DNA of 64,000 bases. Origin: Elusimicrobiota bacterium (GTDB lineage Bacteria; Elusimicrobiota; Elusimicrobia; UBA1565). This document shows positions 41,331 through 50,498 of the stretch, one piece after another. The position numbers and the translations under genes were made by a program. Position 1 is the stretch's first letter, and each line of letters opens with the position of its first letter. The DNA lies in contig JBAZVI010000003.1 in NCBI GenBank assembly GCA_041660925.1, positions 124,001 to 188,000 of the forward strand, given 5' to 3'. The notes under the pieces are model-generated. The model saw only the letters and a program-made list of their open reading frames with translations, was not told where the DNA came from and made no database searches.

Positions 41331-41507
41331 TTAAGCCGTCTTGGGCCCGCAGGTGTTGGGCCACTGGCACGGCTTCACAGCGGCCAGGGTGAAGGCCTGG
41401 CGCTTGGGTCCGCAGGTGTTCGGGAATAGGCAGGGCTTCACGGCGGCCGTCGTGGACGGCGCCGTCAGCGCCGGGCTCATCGAGAGGATCAGGAGAAGCT
41501 GAAGCAT
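41331..41507 (-). CDS. Tiny secreted-like peptide with two CxxPNTCGPK repeats
   Basis: 58 residues. A hydrophobic N-terminus (MLQLLLILSMSPALTA) looks like a signal sequence, though without the usual basic residues. Then two near-identical 15-residue units, AAVKPCLFPNTCGPK and AAVKPCQWPNTCGPK, separated by RQAFTL. Each unit holds two Cys five residues apart and a Pro-Asn-Thr turn. The gene has its own extended -10 promoter, upstream repeats and a terminator, which argues it is real despite its size. A short hairpin (GGAGGA/TCCTCC) in the leader could mask the ribosome-binding site. I know no such family; metal binding, a disulfide-linked surface peptide or a modified peptide precursor are all possible. 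No maturation enzyme is adjacent. Confidence 0.6.
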   Translation of the reverse strand: MLQLLLILSMSPALTAPSTTAAVKPCLFPNTCGPKRQAFTLAAVKPCQWPNTCGPKTA

Positions 41508-41542
41508 GTTTGGTCCGGAGGACCTATCCTCCGTATGGGTCC

Positions 41543-41622
41543 ATTGTACCAGCGAGGGCCCAGAAAACGGGATGACCGCGGACAAACAAAACAATTGACC
41601 GCGGACATTGACCGCGGTCAAT
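41543..41622 (-). promoter_or_regulatory. Promoter and repeated operator of the repeat peptide gene
   Basis: On the minus strand an extended -10 TGGTACAAT (41551-41543) lies about 35 nt before the ATG. Upstream of it, TGACCGCGG is repeated three times on the plus strand (41573, 41596, 41609). The last copy forms a perfect 16-bp palindrome, ATTGACCGCGGTCAAT (41607-41622). Spacing of 23 and 13 bases. The sites sit at about -35 to -85, where an activator would bind. Confidence 0.6.
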
Positions 41623-41644
41623 CTTTTCCGGGCTCCGGGAAGCT

Positions 41645-42349
41645 CTAGGAGTCCTGGCCGGCGAGGCTGCGGAGCTTCTCGAGGTCGATGACGGCGATGT
41701 CCTTGCCGTCGCGGCGGATGTAGCCCTTGGTCTCGAAGTCCTTGAGCAGGCGGACGGTGGTCTCGATGGTGAGTCCGGACATCTCGGCGATGTCCTTGCG
41801 CTTGAGCGCGGAGACCACGGGGTTCTTCGGCGGAGGGATGGGGATGTGCCGCACGAGCGTCCCCGCGAGGCGGGAGCGGGCGGGTTTGAAGGCGATGTCG
41901 CGGGCGCGGGCCTCTCCGCGGCGCACGTCCTTGGCCATCTCGTGGAGGATGGCGATGGCCGCCTGCGGGTGGTGGTCGAGGAAGCGGCGGACCGTCTCCT
42001 CGTCGACCATCGAGACCACCGACTCGGTCACGGACTCGGCGTTGTCGGCGTAGGGCCAGCCGGCGAACATCGAGATGTGGCCCAGCAGGTCCCCGGGGTG
42101 CTCGAAGCGGAGCAGGAGCTGCTGGCCGGTGCGGCTGGCTTTGTAGATCTTCACCTTGCCGGTGCAGACCACGTAGACGCCCGTCGGCTTCTCCCCCTCG
42201 TAGAAGATGGTCTCGCCGGGGCGGAAGCGGTTGGCGATGCGCATCTCCTTCCACTCCTTGCGCGAGGCCTTATCGATGAGGTCGTAGAGGCAGGTCTTGC
42301 GGAAAGGACAGAGTTCGCAGTTGGGGGCGTCCCGTTTGGAAAATCCCAT
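41645..42349 (-). CDS. Crp/Fnr-family regulator with N-terminal cysteine cluster
   Basis: 234 residues. Cyclic-nucleotide-binding-like beta roll at about 40-140 (RFRPGETIFYEGEKPTGVYVV...GDLLGHISMFAG), a dimer helix, and a C-terminal helix-turn-helix at about 180-225 (KRKDIAEMSGLTIETTVRLLKDFETKGYI). The N-terminus has Cys11-x2-Cys14-x5-Cys20, the exact spacing of the first three [4Fe-4S] ligands of E. coli Fnr; a fourth Cys (62) sits earlier than Fnr Cys122. An oxygen- or redox-sensing role is plausible. It lies directly upstream, on the same strand, of the repeat peptide gene and its GACCGCGG repeats. Confidence 0.9.
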   Translation of the reverse strand: MGFSKRDAPNCELCPFRKTCLYDLIDKASRKEWKEMRIANRFRPGETIFYEGEKPTGVYVVCTGKVKIYKASRTGQQLLLRFEHPGDLLGHISMFAGWPYADNAESVTESVVSMVDEETVRRFLDHHPQAAIAILHEMAKDVRRGEARARDIAFKPARSRLAGTLVRHIPIPPPKNPVVSALKRKDIAEMSGLTIETTVRLLKDFETKGYIRRDGKDIAVIDLEKLRSLAGQDS

Positions 42350-42388
42350 GGCTACATTCTACCAAAAGAACGCGCTGAAACCCAAAAA

Positions 42389-42431
42389 ACATAAAAGCCG
42401 AGCCCCCGTGCGGGAGAGCGCGGGGGCTCGG
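42389..42431 (-). terminator. Terminator of the TPR protein gene
   Basis: An 11-bp stem (42398-42408 with 42421-42431, CCGAGCCCCCG) and a 12-nt loop. On the minus strand it is followed by CTTTTATGTTTTTTGG, a T-rich tail. Confidence 0.8.
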
Positions 42432-42437
42432 AGGGGT

Positions 42438-43706
42438 TCAGCGCTTGGCGGAGAGCTTCCCGGTGTGGGTCTTCAGGATCTCCCGGAACTTGGGGAGGTC
42501 CCGGATGGGCTCGAGCTCGTTGTCGGTGCGGGCGAGGAGCATGGTCTGTCGGAGCTCGGCGACGCTGGCCGCGTTCTCCAGCGAGCGGTTGAGCGCCGAG
42601 AGGGAGAGCGCGAGGCGGCCGGAGATCGCGTAGCAGAGCGAGAGCTGGTAGTAGGCCGCGGAGTTCTGGGGCAGCTCGGCGACCGCGTTCTCGAGCACCC
42701 GGATCGCTTCTCCCGCGAGGCCGAGCTGGCGGTAGGCGGAGCCGATCTTTTCGTAGACCACGGAGCGCTGCACGGCGTCGAGCGTGCCCTTGCGGGCGTC
42801 GGCGTCGAGGGCCTCCTGGTAGGAGTCGACGGCTTCGCGGAAGCGCTGGGCCCCGTACTGTCCGTTGGCGCGGTCGAGCGCGTCCTGCACGCGCGGATCG
42901 ACGCGGGGAGCGTCGAGCGCGGCGGGGCGGTCCGCCGAGGTCGGGACGTCGCGCAGGGCGTCGCGGTACTCCACGGTCCCGGACAGGCGCCCGTGGGCCT
43001 CGTCCTCGCTGATGACCCCGGCCTGGACCTGGTCGTAGAGGTCGAGCACGGTGCGGTTCTGCGGGGCGGACATCATCGCGGAGAAGATCTCGTTGCCGCG
43101 CACGAGCTTCGCGAGCGCGGGGTAGGCTTTGAGCTTGAGGGCCCGCCGGGCGCTGAGCTCGAGGTTGGCCTGGGATCTGTCGAAGTCGCGCATGCTGTAG
43201 CGCAGCGCGGCGGCGTAGAGGTTCGGCATCGGGTTGCCGGGGGCGGCGGCCGTCGCCTTTTTGTAGGCGTCGAGCGCCTCCTCCGTGCGGCCCAGGGCCT
43301 GGAGGCAGAGCCCCATCCCGTGATGGAGGAGGTAGGGAGAGGAGACGCTCTCCAGGGAGGAATCGAGGGCGATGGCGGTCTGGTAGGCGTCCACGGCCGC
43401 CTGGGCGTCGTCCCGGTCGGCCTTCTCGGGCGTCCCGCGCTGGAAGGCCCGCTGGTAGTAGGCGCCGCCGAGCCGGTAGAACGCCTCGGCCGAGGAGGAG
43501 TCGGCGCGGGTGGCGTTCTCGAAGAGGGAGACGGCCTGGGTGAAGCGCTGAGCGCGGAGGGCGGCGACGCCTTCGGTGACGAGGCGGCGGCTCTCGCTCG
43601 AGTCGCGCACGGCGGGGCGCGAGCGGTGCGACCGGGCGGCGAGGGCCGGGGTCGCGGAGGCGAGGACGCTCAGGATGGTCAGGATGGCGAGGATGCGGTT
43701 CTTCAT
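42438..43706 (-). CDS. Secreted TPR-repeat protein
   Basis: 422 residues from MKNRIL, whose signal peptide is MKNRILAILTILSVLASATPALA. Several tetratricopeptide repeats are visible: VTEGVAALRAQRFTQAVSLFENATRADSSSAEAFYRLGGAYYQRA, QALGRTEEALDAYKKATAAAPGNP, EKIGSAYRQLGLAGEAIRVLENAVAELPQNSAAYYQLSLCYAISGR. The middle (about 200-280) is helical without clear repeats. A periplasmic scaffold or envelope-assembly role is likely but unproven. It stands alone, with its own terminator. Confidence 0.87.
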   Translation of the reverse strand: MKNRILAILTILSVLASATPALAARSHRSRPAVRDSSESRRLVTEGVAALRAQRFTQAVSLFENATRADSSSAEAFYRLGGAYYQRAFQRGTPEKADRDDAQAAVDAYQTAIALDSSLESVSSPYLLHHGMGLCLQALGRTEEALDAYKKATAAAPGNPMPNLYAAALRYSMRDFDRSQANLELSARRALKLKAYPALAKLVRGNEIFSAMMSAPQNRTVLDLYDQVQAGVISEDEAHGRLSGTVEYRDALRDVPTSADRPAALDAPRVDPRVQDALDRANGQYGAQRFREAVDSYQEALDADARKGTLDAVQRSVVYEKIGSAYRQLGLAGEAIRVLENAVAELPQNSAAYYQLSLCYAISGRLALSLSALNRSLENAASVAELRQTMLLARTDNELEPIRDLPKFREILKTHTGKLSAKR

Positions 43707-43820
43707 GGCTTTCCCTCTTACCAGAGTGTAGCGGTCCGGGGGAGGCGCTTGTAGGGTCGGAGGGCCCCCATGAACGTAGGCCCTTCGACCCAAAGGCGAT
43801 TTCGCCGTTCATGGTCATCC

Positions 43821-43849
43821 TTGCCATCGGGTTTTGGAAACGCTAGAAT
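43821..43849 (+). promoter_or_regulatory. Promoter of tRNA-His
   Basis: TTGCCA (43821-43826), a 17-bp spacer, then TAGAAT (43844-43849). The start of transcription would be a few bases before the tRNA (43861). Confidence 0.65.
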
Positions 43850-43860
43850 CTCCGTCGAAC

Positions 43861-43938
43861 GGTGGCCGTAGCTCAGCTGGTTAGAGCGCCAGGTTGTGGC
43901 CCTGGAGGTCGCGGGTTCAAATCCCGTCGGTCACCCCA
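43861..43938 (+). tRNA. tRNA-His (anticodon GTG)
   Basis: Folds as a full cloverleaf. The acceptor stem GTGGCCG pairs with CGGTCAC (one G-U), with the extra G-1 (43861) opposite discriminator C73, the hallmark of tRNA-His. D-arm AGCTCAGCTGGTTAGAGC, anticodon loop TTGTGGC with GTG, T-loop TTCAAAT. The CCA end is encoded (43936-43938). Confidence 0.97.
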
Positions 43939-43995
43939 ATTTGAAAGCACCCCGCTCCCCTTTGTTTCGGGAGGCGGGGTGCTTTCAAATTGGGG
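43934..43995. repeat. Perfect 22-bp inverted repeat overlapping the tRNA-His 3' end
   Basis: 43934-43955 pairs perfectly with 43974-43995 around an 18-nt loop that can add a further CTCCC/GGGAG stem. The left arm begins in the last tRNA bases (CCCCA), so the structure competes with the acceptor end unless processed. It may be the tRNA terminator (the tail reads TGCTTTATACC) or a repeat targeted to the tRNA end. Confidence 0.65.
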
Positions 43996-44029
43996 TGCTT
44001 TATACCACCTCATCCCCCATCTGTCGGCG

Positions 44030-44208
44030 CCCGAGTCCGCTCGCCCAACTGGTAGTTGGGCAGGAGGGACTCGGGTGCCCGCGCTTCGGGGCGGAAAAGT
44101 CCTTTCGACGTTGCCCTCCGCGCGGCGCCTCACCAAGGGGGAGGGCTCTGCCCTCCCCCGTTTCGTCGGCGCCGTCGGCCAGCTCGACCGAGGTTCCGCT
44201 CGGTCGAG
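44030..44208. repeat. Cluster of three intergenic hairpins
   Basis: First: CCCGAGTCC (44030-44038) with GGACTCGGG (44067-44075), enclosing GCCCAACT/AGTTGGGC (44043-44061) with a 3-nt loop, the same outer-plus-inner layout as the in-frame elements. Second: a 10-bp stem GGGGGAGGGC (44137-44146) with 44150-44159. Third: a 10-bp stem CTCGACCGAG (44183-44192) with 44199-44208. No gene is evident in 43939-44264; the third hairpin may terminate the kinase gene on the minus strand. Confidence 0.55.
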
Positions 44209-44264
44209 GGCCAGGACGGCTGAACCCCCACCCGAAGTGGAAAGTCGTTCTCGATGAATCCCGG

Positions 44265-46165
<1,901 letters not shown>

Positions 46166-46169
<4 letters not shown>

Positions 46170-47011
46170 CCGTTCTTCCCCATGAGGAACCCGTGAAGCT
46201 TCGAGAAGGCGTCGCCGGCGAGGAAGGTCGCGACCAGCGAGAGGAAGGCCGCCATCGACAGCAGCGCGGCCCGCCGCCCGCGCAGGCCGAGGAAGCGCGC
46301 GCCGAGCACGCCGGCGTAGATCCCCCAGGTGACGAGCGTGAAGAGGACCTTCGCGTCATGGCGCCAGTCGTCCTTCATGTGCGTGGTCCAGAGGATGCCG
46401 AGCGCGATGCCCGCGCTCAGGACCGCGAAGCAGACGAGGATCAGCGCGTGCTGCAGGCGCTCGAGCTCCTCGAGGGCCGGGAGGCGGTAGCAGATCTCCG
46501 CGGGCCGGCGCGACTTGATCTGCCGCTCCTGCAGGAGCAGGGCGAGCCCGACGCCGAAGGCGTTCGCGAAGCCCGTGTAGGCGGCCATGAGCAGCGGCGG
46601 GTGCACGTTGAGCAGGGCGCTGCGCAGACCCTCGGGCAGCGGGCGGAAGGCCGGGTCCGCGCCGCAGAGCGCCCCGACGGCGGCCGTCAGCGTGAACGGG
46701 AGGATGAAGGCGCCGAGGATGTTGAGGCGCGCGATGCCTTCGACGGTCCAGAAGACGAGGGCGCTGACGAAGGCGAGGCAGGAGAGCGCCCCGTACCACG
46801 TGTGCAGCGGCAGGTAGCCCCAGTTCTCGGGCACGGACCAGAACGCGGCGGTGCGCAGGCCGAAGGAGACGGCGTGGAGGACGAGCGCGACGCCGAGCAG
46901 GCGCCACATCCAGAGCGGGAGCTCCTCGCGGCGCAGGAAGGCGTAGGCGAGCGCGAGCGCGGTCGAGGCCGCGTAGAGGGCGACGGCCGCGGCGAAGAGC
47001 CCCGTCTCCAT
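46166..47011 (-). CDS. CcsA/CcmC-like cytochrome c assembly protein
   Basis: 281 residues with about eight hydrophobic segments. Family features: HAVSFGLRTAAFW, WGYLPLHTWYGALSCLAF, a HPPLLMAAYTGFANAF stretch with a likely heme-facing His, and LGILWTTHMKDDWRHDAKVLFTLVTWGIYAGVL near the C-terminus. CcsA handles heme for cytochrome c maturation; no partner gene (ccsB, ccmF) is nearby, so the assignment is by fold only. Start and stop both overlap the neighbours (TGATG upstream, ATGA downstream). Confidence 0.82.
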
Positions 47012-48813
47012 CAGCGCAGGACCCCGAACACGATGAGGGCCGCGATGAGCACGCCCACGAGGCTCTCGCCCGCGATGAAGCCGGAGCTGATCGGGACGAC
47101 GAGGTCGTCGGCGGTCTTGGGGTCGCGCTTCTCCATGCGCCAGGCGACGAGGGCGCCCAGGAACATCGCGATGGTGTTGTTGGCCGGCGTCGTGAAGGCG
47201 AGCCCGAGGCCCGCCGCCGACGGGATGTACGGCCGCGCCTTGGGGAAGGCCTTCTCGAGCAGGACGAGGACGATGCCCAGCACGCCGCCGACGACGAGCG
47301 CCCACTGCGCGGTCGGGTGCAGGGTGTGGAAGCCCTTGGCGAGGAGCTCGGCGACGCCCTTCCAGGTCTGAGCGCCGGGGGCCGGCCACTGCTCGGAGCC
47401 GAGGGCCTCGGCGTTCGGGATGAGGAGGCGGTAGGCCGGCACGACGAAACAGGAGCCGGCGACGACGCCGAAGAACTGCGCCCAGAACTGCTTGCGCGCG
47501 TCGGCCTTGAGGATCCAGCCGCTCTTGAGGTCGGTGAGCAGGTCGGCCGAGTGCAGGCCGATGCCGCCCGTGACGTTGGCGGTCATGAGGTTCGTCACCG
47601 CGTTGCCCGGGTCGAGCGCGCCGAAGGTGATCTGCGTGATCTTCCCCAGCGCCCCGGTCGGGGTCGTGTCCGTCTCGCCGGTGACGCGGCACGCGACGAT
47701 GGCGATGAAGAAGGAGAGGAGGATGGAGATCGCGCCCATCCAGACCTTGATGCCGAAGATGAACCACTCCAGGTAGACGACGATCGGCGAGAGCACGGCC
47801 ATCCCGACGATGAACCAGAGCATCGGGACCTCGGGGACTTCCCCCTCCTTCTGCGCCTCGTGGCGGCCGAGCAGCGAGGCGCCGACGCTCTTGACCGCGC
47901 GCAGCACGCTCTCCCACTGGAAGGCGAAGGAGAGGAGGCCGCTGGTGAGCATGATCGCCGAGCCGAACCAGACGCTCCAGGCCACGATGTGCTTGTAGCC
48001 GAGCTTGGGGTCGATGATCCCCCGGGTGTAGAGCATGGGCGCGAGGATCCCGAAGTTGATGAAGGCGCCGAGCAGCATGCTCCAGGCGGCGCGGAATCCC
48101 ATGATGGCGCCCGCGCCGAGCATGATGAGCGAGCCCTCGAAGCTCAGCGTGAAGTCCGCGAGAGGGCGGCCGGCGAGGGTGAGCACGGGGATCTTGATCT
48201 TCTCGGGCAGGTTCAGCCAGTCGGCCTTCCACGGCGCTCGGACGTCGCGCAGGAAGGCGACGACGCCGCCGGCGACGCTGGCCCAGCCGAGCAGCTTGGC
48301 CTTGCCCTCGCCGCCCGAGCCCCCCTCGCCGTAGAGGGCCTTGAGGGTCTCCGCGGTGGCGATGCCGGTCGGGAAGCGCAGGCCCTCGAGGTTGATCATC
48401 TGCTGCTTCATGGGGATGGCCATCACGAGGCCCATCATCGCGATGCTCGCGATCCAGAAGAACATCTGCCAGGGGTCCATCGTCGTGCCGGTGATCATCA
48501 TGAAGGCCGGGATGGCCGCGACGGTGCCGCCGCCGGTCATGTAGCCCGCGGCGCTCGCCGTGGACTTCATGATGTTGTTCTCCATCATCCCGAACGCCCG
48601 GCGCACGATGCGCAGCTTGAAGAGCGCGGAGAAGATCGCGAAGGCGAGGATGCTGGCCGTGATGGAGACCCCGAGGCTCCAGCCGGTCTTGAGGGCGACG
48701 TAGAGGTTGGAGAGCGACATGAGGCCGCCGAGCAGCATGCCGGCGACGATGGCGCGCACGGTGAGCTGGGGGACTCCGGCGTGCGGGTCCGCGGCGGCGT
48801 GGGTTGGGGTCAT
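47011..48813 (-). CDS. OPT-family oligopeptide / metal-chelate transporter
   Basis: 600 residues with about 14-16 hydrophobic segments. Family features: PQLTVRAIVAGMLLGGLMSLSNLYVALKTGWSLGVSITASILAFAIFSAL, ENNIMKSTASAAGYMTGGGTVAAIPAFM, GLRFPTGIATAETLKALYGEGG and the C-terminal GLAFTTPANNTIAMFLGALVAW and SSGFIAGESLVGVL. OPT carriers import peptides or siderophore-like chelates using the proton gradient. First gene of a coupled set with the CcsA-like protein and the hybrid kinase. Confidence 0.95.
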   Translation of the reverse strand: MTPTHAAADPHAGVPQLTVRAIVAGMLLGGLMSLSNLYVALKTGWSLGVSITASILAFAIFSALFKLRIVRRAFGMMENNIMKSTASAAGYMTGGGTVAAIPAFMMITGTTMDPWQMFFWIASIAMMGLVMAIPMKQQMINLEGLRFPTGIATAETLKALYGEGGSGGEGKAKLLGWASVAGGVVAFLRDVRAPWKADWLNLPEKIKIPVLTLAGRPLADFTLSFEGSLIMLGAGAIMGFRAAWSMLLGAFINFGILAPMLYTRGIIDPKLGYKHIVAWSVWFGSAIMLTSGLLSFAFQWESVLRAVKSVGASLLGRHEAQKEGEVPEVPMLWFIVGMAVLSPIVVYLEWFIFGIKVWMGAISILLSFFIAIVACRVTGETDTTPTGALGKITQITFGALDPGNAVTNLMTANVTGGIGLHSADLLTDLKSGWILKADARKQFWAQFFGVVAGSCFVVPAYRLLIPNAEALGSEQWPAPGAQTWKGVAELLAKGFHTLHPTAQWALVVGGVLGIVLVLLEKAFPKARPYIPSAAGLGLAFTTPANNTIAMFLGALVAWRMEKRDPKTADDLVVPISSGFIAGESLVGVLIAALIVFGVLR

Positions 48814-48888
48814 GGGGGGCTCCTCAACGGCGCTGGAGGGAGGTTATCATTTTTCCATCCCCCCCGTTCCCGCGCGCGCGAGGGTATT

Positions 48889-48897
48889 TGATATCAT
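48889..48897 (+). promoter_or_regulatory. Extended -10 promoter
   Basis: TGATATCAT, a TGnTATCAT element, about 28 nt before the ATG at 48926. The leader holds a strong GGAGGGAGG ribosome-binding site. Confidence 0.45.
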
Positions 48898-48925
48898 CAA
48901 GGCGTCGGTCCGGAGGGAGGCGACG

Positions 48926-49438
48926 ATGGCCGCTGCTGCCGAAGGGGTCTGGGATTTCGCGCACGAGATGGGGAAGGCCGTCCATCTCATGGATCATCTC
49001 TGCGAGAGGGGCCGCGCACGCAGCGCCTACCTCGTCGACATCGGCGCCGTCGGCGAGGCCGCGCAGGCCCTTCTGCGCACCCGCAAGGTCCTCGCCGCGC
49101 GCTTCAAGGTCCGCCCCCAGCCCATCCCGACCGAGGCCGGCATCCGCCTGTGGGCGTCGCTCGGCGGCGCCGTCGCGCTGCTGACCACCGTGCTCTGCGA
49201 CAACGAGCGCAAGGGCGGGCGCTGGACGCTCGCGGGCCGTCCCTTCGCCAAGGCCGAAGTCGAGGACCTCGTGCGCGCCGTCGCGGTCCTGCAGGCGAAC
49301 CGGCACCGCCTCGAGGAGGGCTGGCGCGGCCGCGACATCGGAGCGATCCTCACCCAGTGTTTGAGCCGCTGCCCCGCCGAGAAGGGCTCCTGCCCCTGCA
49401 GACCTCGACCCCTGTCTCGACAGGACAGGGGTCGGTAG
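48926..49438 (+). CDS. Unknown soluble protein
   Basis: 170 residues. The ATG at 48926 has a strong GGAGGGAGG site before it. Mostly helical, with FAHEMGKAVHLMDHLCERGRARSAYLVDIGAVGEAAQALLRTRKVLAARFKVRP and a basic C-terminal half. Four Cys lie near the end (CLSRCPAEKGSCPC), possibly a metal site. I recognise no family. The last 11 codons are encoded by the hairpin at 49406-49434, so the natural C-terminus may be partly repeat-derived. Confidence 0.7.
   Translation: MAAAAEGVWDFAHEMGKAVHLMDHLCERGRARSAYLVDIGAVGEAAQALLRTRKVLAARFKVRPQPIPTEAGIRLWASLGGAVALLTTVLCDNERKGGRWTLAGRPFAKAEVEDLVRAVAVLQANRHRLEEGWRGRDIGAILTQCLSRCPAEKGSCPCRPRPLSRQDRGR
49406..49434. repeat. Hairpin covering the 3' end of the unknown gene
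   Basis: An 11-bp perfect stem, CGACCCCTGTC (49406-49416) with GACAGGGGTCG (49424-49434), loop of seven. The stop codon (49436-49438) follows directly. It may be a terminator or a repeat that has replaced the old gene end. Confidence 0.5.
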
Positions 49439-49464
49439 GCTTTGAAATCCGGCTTCGAGACGGG

Positions 49465-49493
49465 GAGCGGCTCTCTCGTCGGGAGAGCCGCTC
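49465..49493. terminator. Hairpin between two convergent genes
   Basis: GAGCGGCTCTC (49465-49475) pairs with GAGAGCCGCTC (49483-49493), an 11-bp perfect stem. It overlaps the last codon of the rhodanese gene and follows the gene ending at 49438, so it could serve both. There is no long T-run. Confidence 0.55.
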
Positions 49494-49830
49494 AGGCCTT
49501 GGGCATCGAGGGGTCGACGCGTTCGGCCCAGGCCAGGATGCCGCCCGTCAGATTGAAGACCTTCGCGAAGCCCTTCTCCTTCAGGAAGCGCGCGGCCTTG
49601 GCCGAGCGTCCGCCCGAACGGCAGTGCACGATGATCTCGTCGGAGACCCGGAGCTCGCCGAAGCGCTGCGGGAGCTCTCCTAAGGGGATGAGCTTCGAGC
49701 CGGGCAGGCGGCAGCGCTCGTGCTCGTCGGGTTCGCGGACGTCGACGAGCGTGAAGCTCTGCCGGGCGTCGTACTTCGCTTTGAGCTCCTCGACGGTGAT
49801 CGACGGCACGTCGCTGCTTCCGAAGAACAT
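49492..49830 (-). CDS. Rhodanese-like domain protein
   Basis: 112 residues, a single rhodanese domain. Seen: SFTLVDVREPDEHERCRLPGSKLIPLGELPQRF and the active loop IVHCRSGGRSAKAARFLKEKGF with the catalytic Cys. C-terminal TGGILAW is typical. GGAGG lies 8 bases before the ATG, which abuts the ATG of the divergent gene at 49831 (CATATG). Possible sulfur carrier; a second rhodanese and an Nfu-type protein are encoded within 2 kb. Confidence 0.92.
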   Translation of the reverse strand: MFFGSSDVPSITVEELKAKYDARQSFTLVDVREPDEHERCRLPGSKLIPLGELPQRFGELRVSDEIIVHCRSGGRSAKAARFLKEKGFAKVFNLTGGILAWAERVDPSMPKA

Positions 49831-50112
49831 ATGCGCTCCCTCCTGAACAGGCACGAGATCGACGCCCTTCTTCCCGGCGTCCCCGGCTGGCGGGTGGACC
49901 GCTCCGTGCGTCTCGAGCGTTCCTGGAGCTTCTCCGGCCTCGAGGCGGCGGCGGCCTTCCTGCGCCGACTCGACGGGCTCTCCCTTGGACGCGAGGACGT
50001 GACGCTCTCCGGCTCGTCGGTCCGCGTCCTTCTCGGGGCCTCCGGGGGGCTGCTGCGCGCCGACTTCGCGCTCGCGCGCAAGGTCTCCGCTGCCGCCCGG
50101 CCTCCCCGTTAG
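49831..50112 (+). CDS. Pterin-4a-carbinolamine dehydratase-like protein, catalytic His lost
   Basis: 93 residues. The pattern fits PCD/DCoH: LLPGVPGWRVDRSVRLERSWSFSGLEAAAAFLRRLDGLS, then VTLSGSSVRVLLGASGGLLRADFALARKV, like the family's V.V.L.....GLT..DF.LA..I. The HHP.. motif between the halves reads GREDV here, so the two catalytic His are missing; dehydratase activity is unlikely. The start shares CATATG with the divergent rhodanese gene and has no clear Shine-Dalgarno. No phenylalanine hydroxylase is in the window. Confidence 0.6.
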   Translation: MRSLLNRHEIDALLPGVPGWRVDRSVRLERSWSFSGLEAAAAFLRRLDGLSLGREDVTLSGSSVRVLLGASGGLLRADFALARKVSAAARPPR

Positions 50113-50498
50113 CCCGGGGAGTTCCCCTTCAGCATGTACGCGAGCCGTTCCTTCAGCTTGGGGATGCTCACCGGCTTGCTCATCCAGAAGGTCCCGCCCG
50201 CCTTGAGGCCCTCGTGGAAGGACGCGTCGTCGGTCATGCTCGTGATGAAGATCACCGGCACGTCCCGCGTCGCGGGCAGCGCGCGGATCCTCTTGCAGAC
50301 CTCGAAGCCGCTCACTCCCGGCAGGTTGACGTCGAGGAGGACGAGGTCGGGCTTGTAGGACTCGGTGATCTCCGGGGTCCCCTCCCCGAAGGAGAGCGAG
50401 ACGACCTCGTAGGAGTCGGCGAGCGCCTTCTCGTAGAGCTCGCGGACGGCGACGTCGTCTTCGACGACGAGCAGGACCGGCAGCCGCTTCCCTTCCAT
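50109..50498 (-). CDS. Single-domain response regulator
   Basis: 129 residues, a receiver domain only. LLVVEDDVAVRELYEKAL (acidic pair), LVLLDVNLPGVSGFEVCKRI (phospho-Asp), VIFITSMTD and SKPVSIPKLKERL (conserved Lys). No output domain. The stop overlaps the convergent PCD-like gene. A partner could be the hybrid kinase at 44-46 kb, without direct evidence. Confidence 0.94.
   Translation of the reverse strand: MEGKRLPVLLVVEDDVAVRELYEKALADSYEVVSLSFGEGTPEITESYKPDLVLLDVNLPGVSGFEVCKRIRALPATRDVPVIFITSMTDDASFHEGLKAGGTFWMSKPVSIPKLKERLAYMLKGNSPG

Noticed and set aside
41331..41507. The repeat peptide as a lanthipeptide or other named modified-peptide precursor
   Set aside because: No modification enzyme, protease or exporter is adjacent and the Cys spacing fits no named class I know. 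Left as an unassigned microprotein.
44030..44075. A second tRNA next to tRNA-His
   Set aside because: The 9-bp outer and 8-bp inner stems give a single hairpin, not a cloverleaf, and there is no T-loop sequence.
43873..44264. C-terminal extension of the kinase-strand frame ending in RDLNPRPPGPQPGALTS
   Set aside because: That peptide is the antisense translation of tRNA-His, a known artefact in annotations. The kinase stops at 44265.
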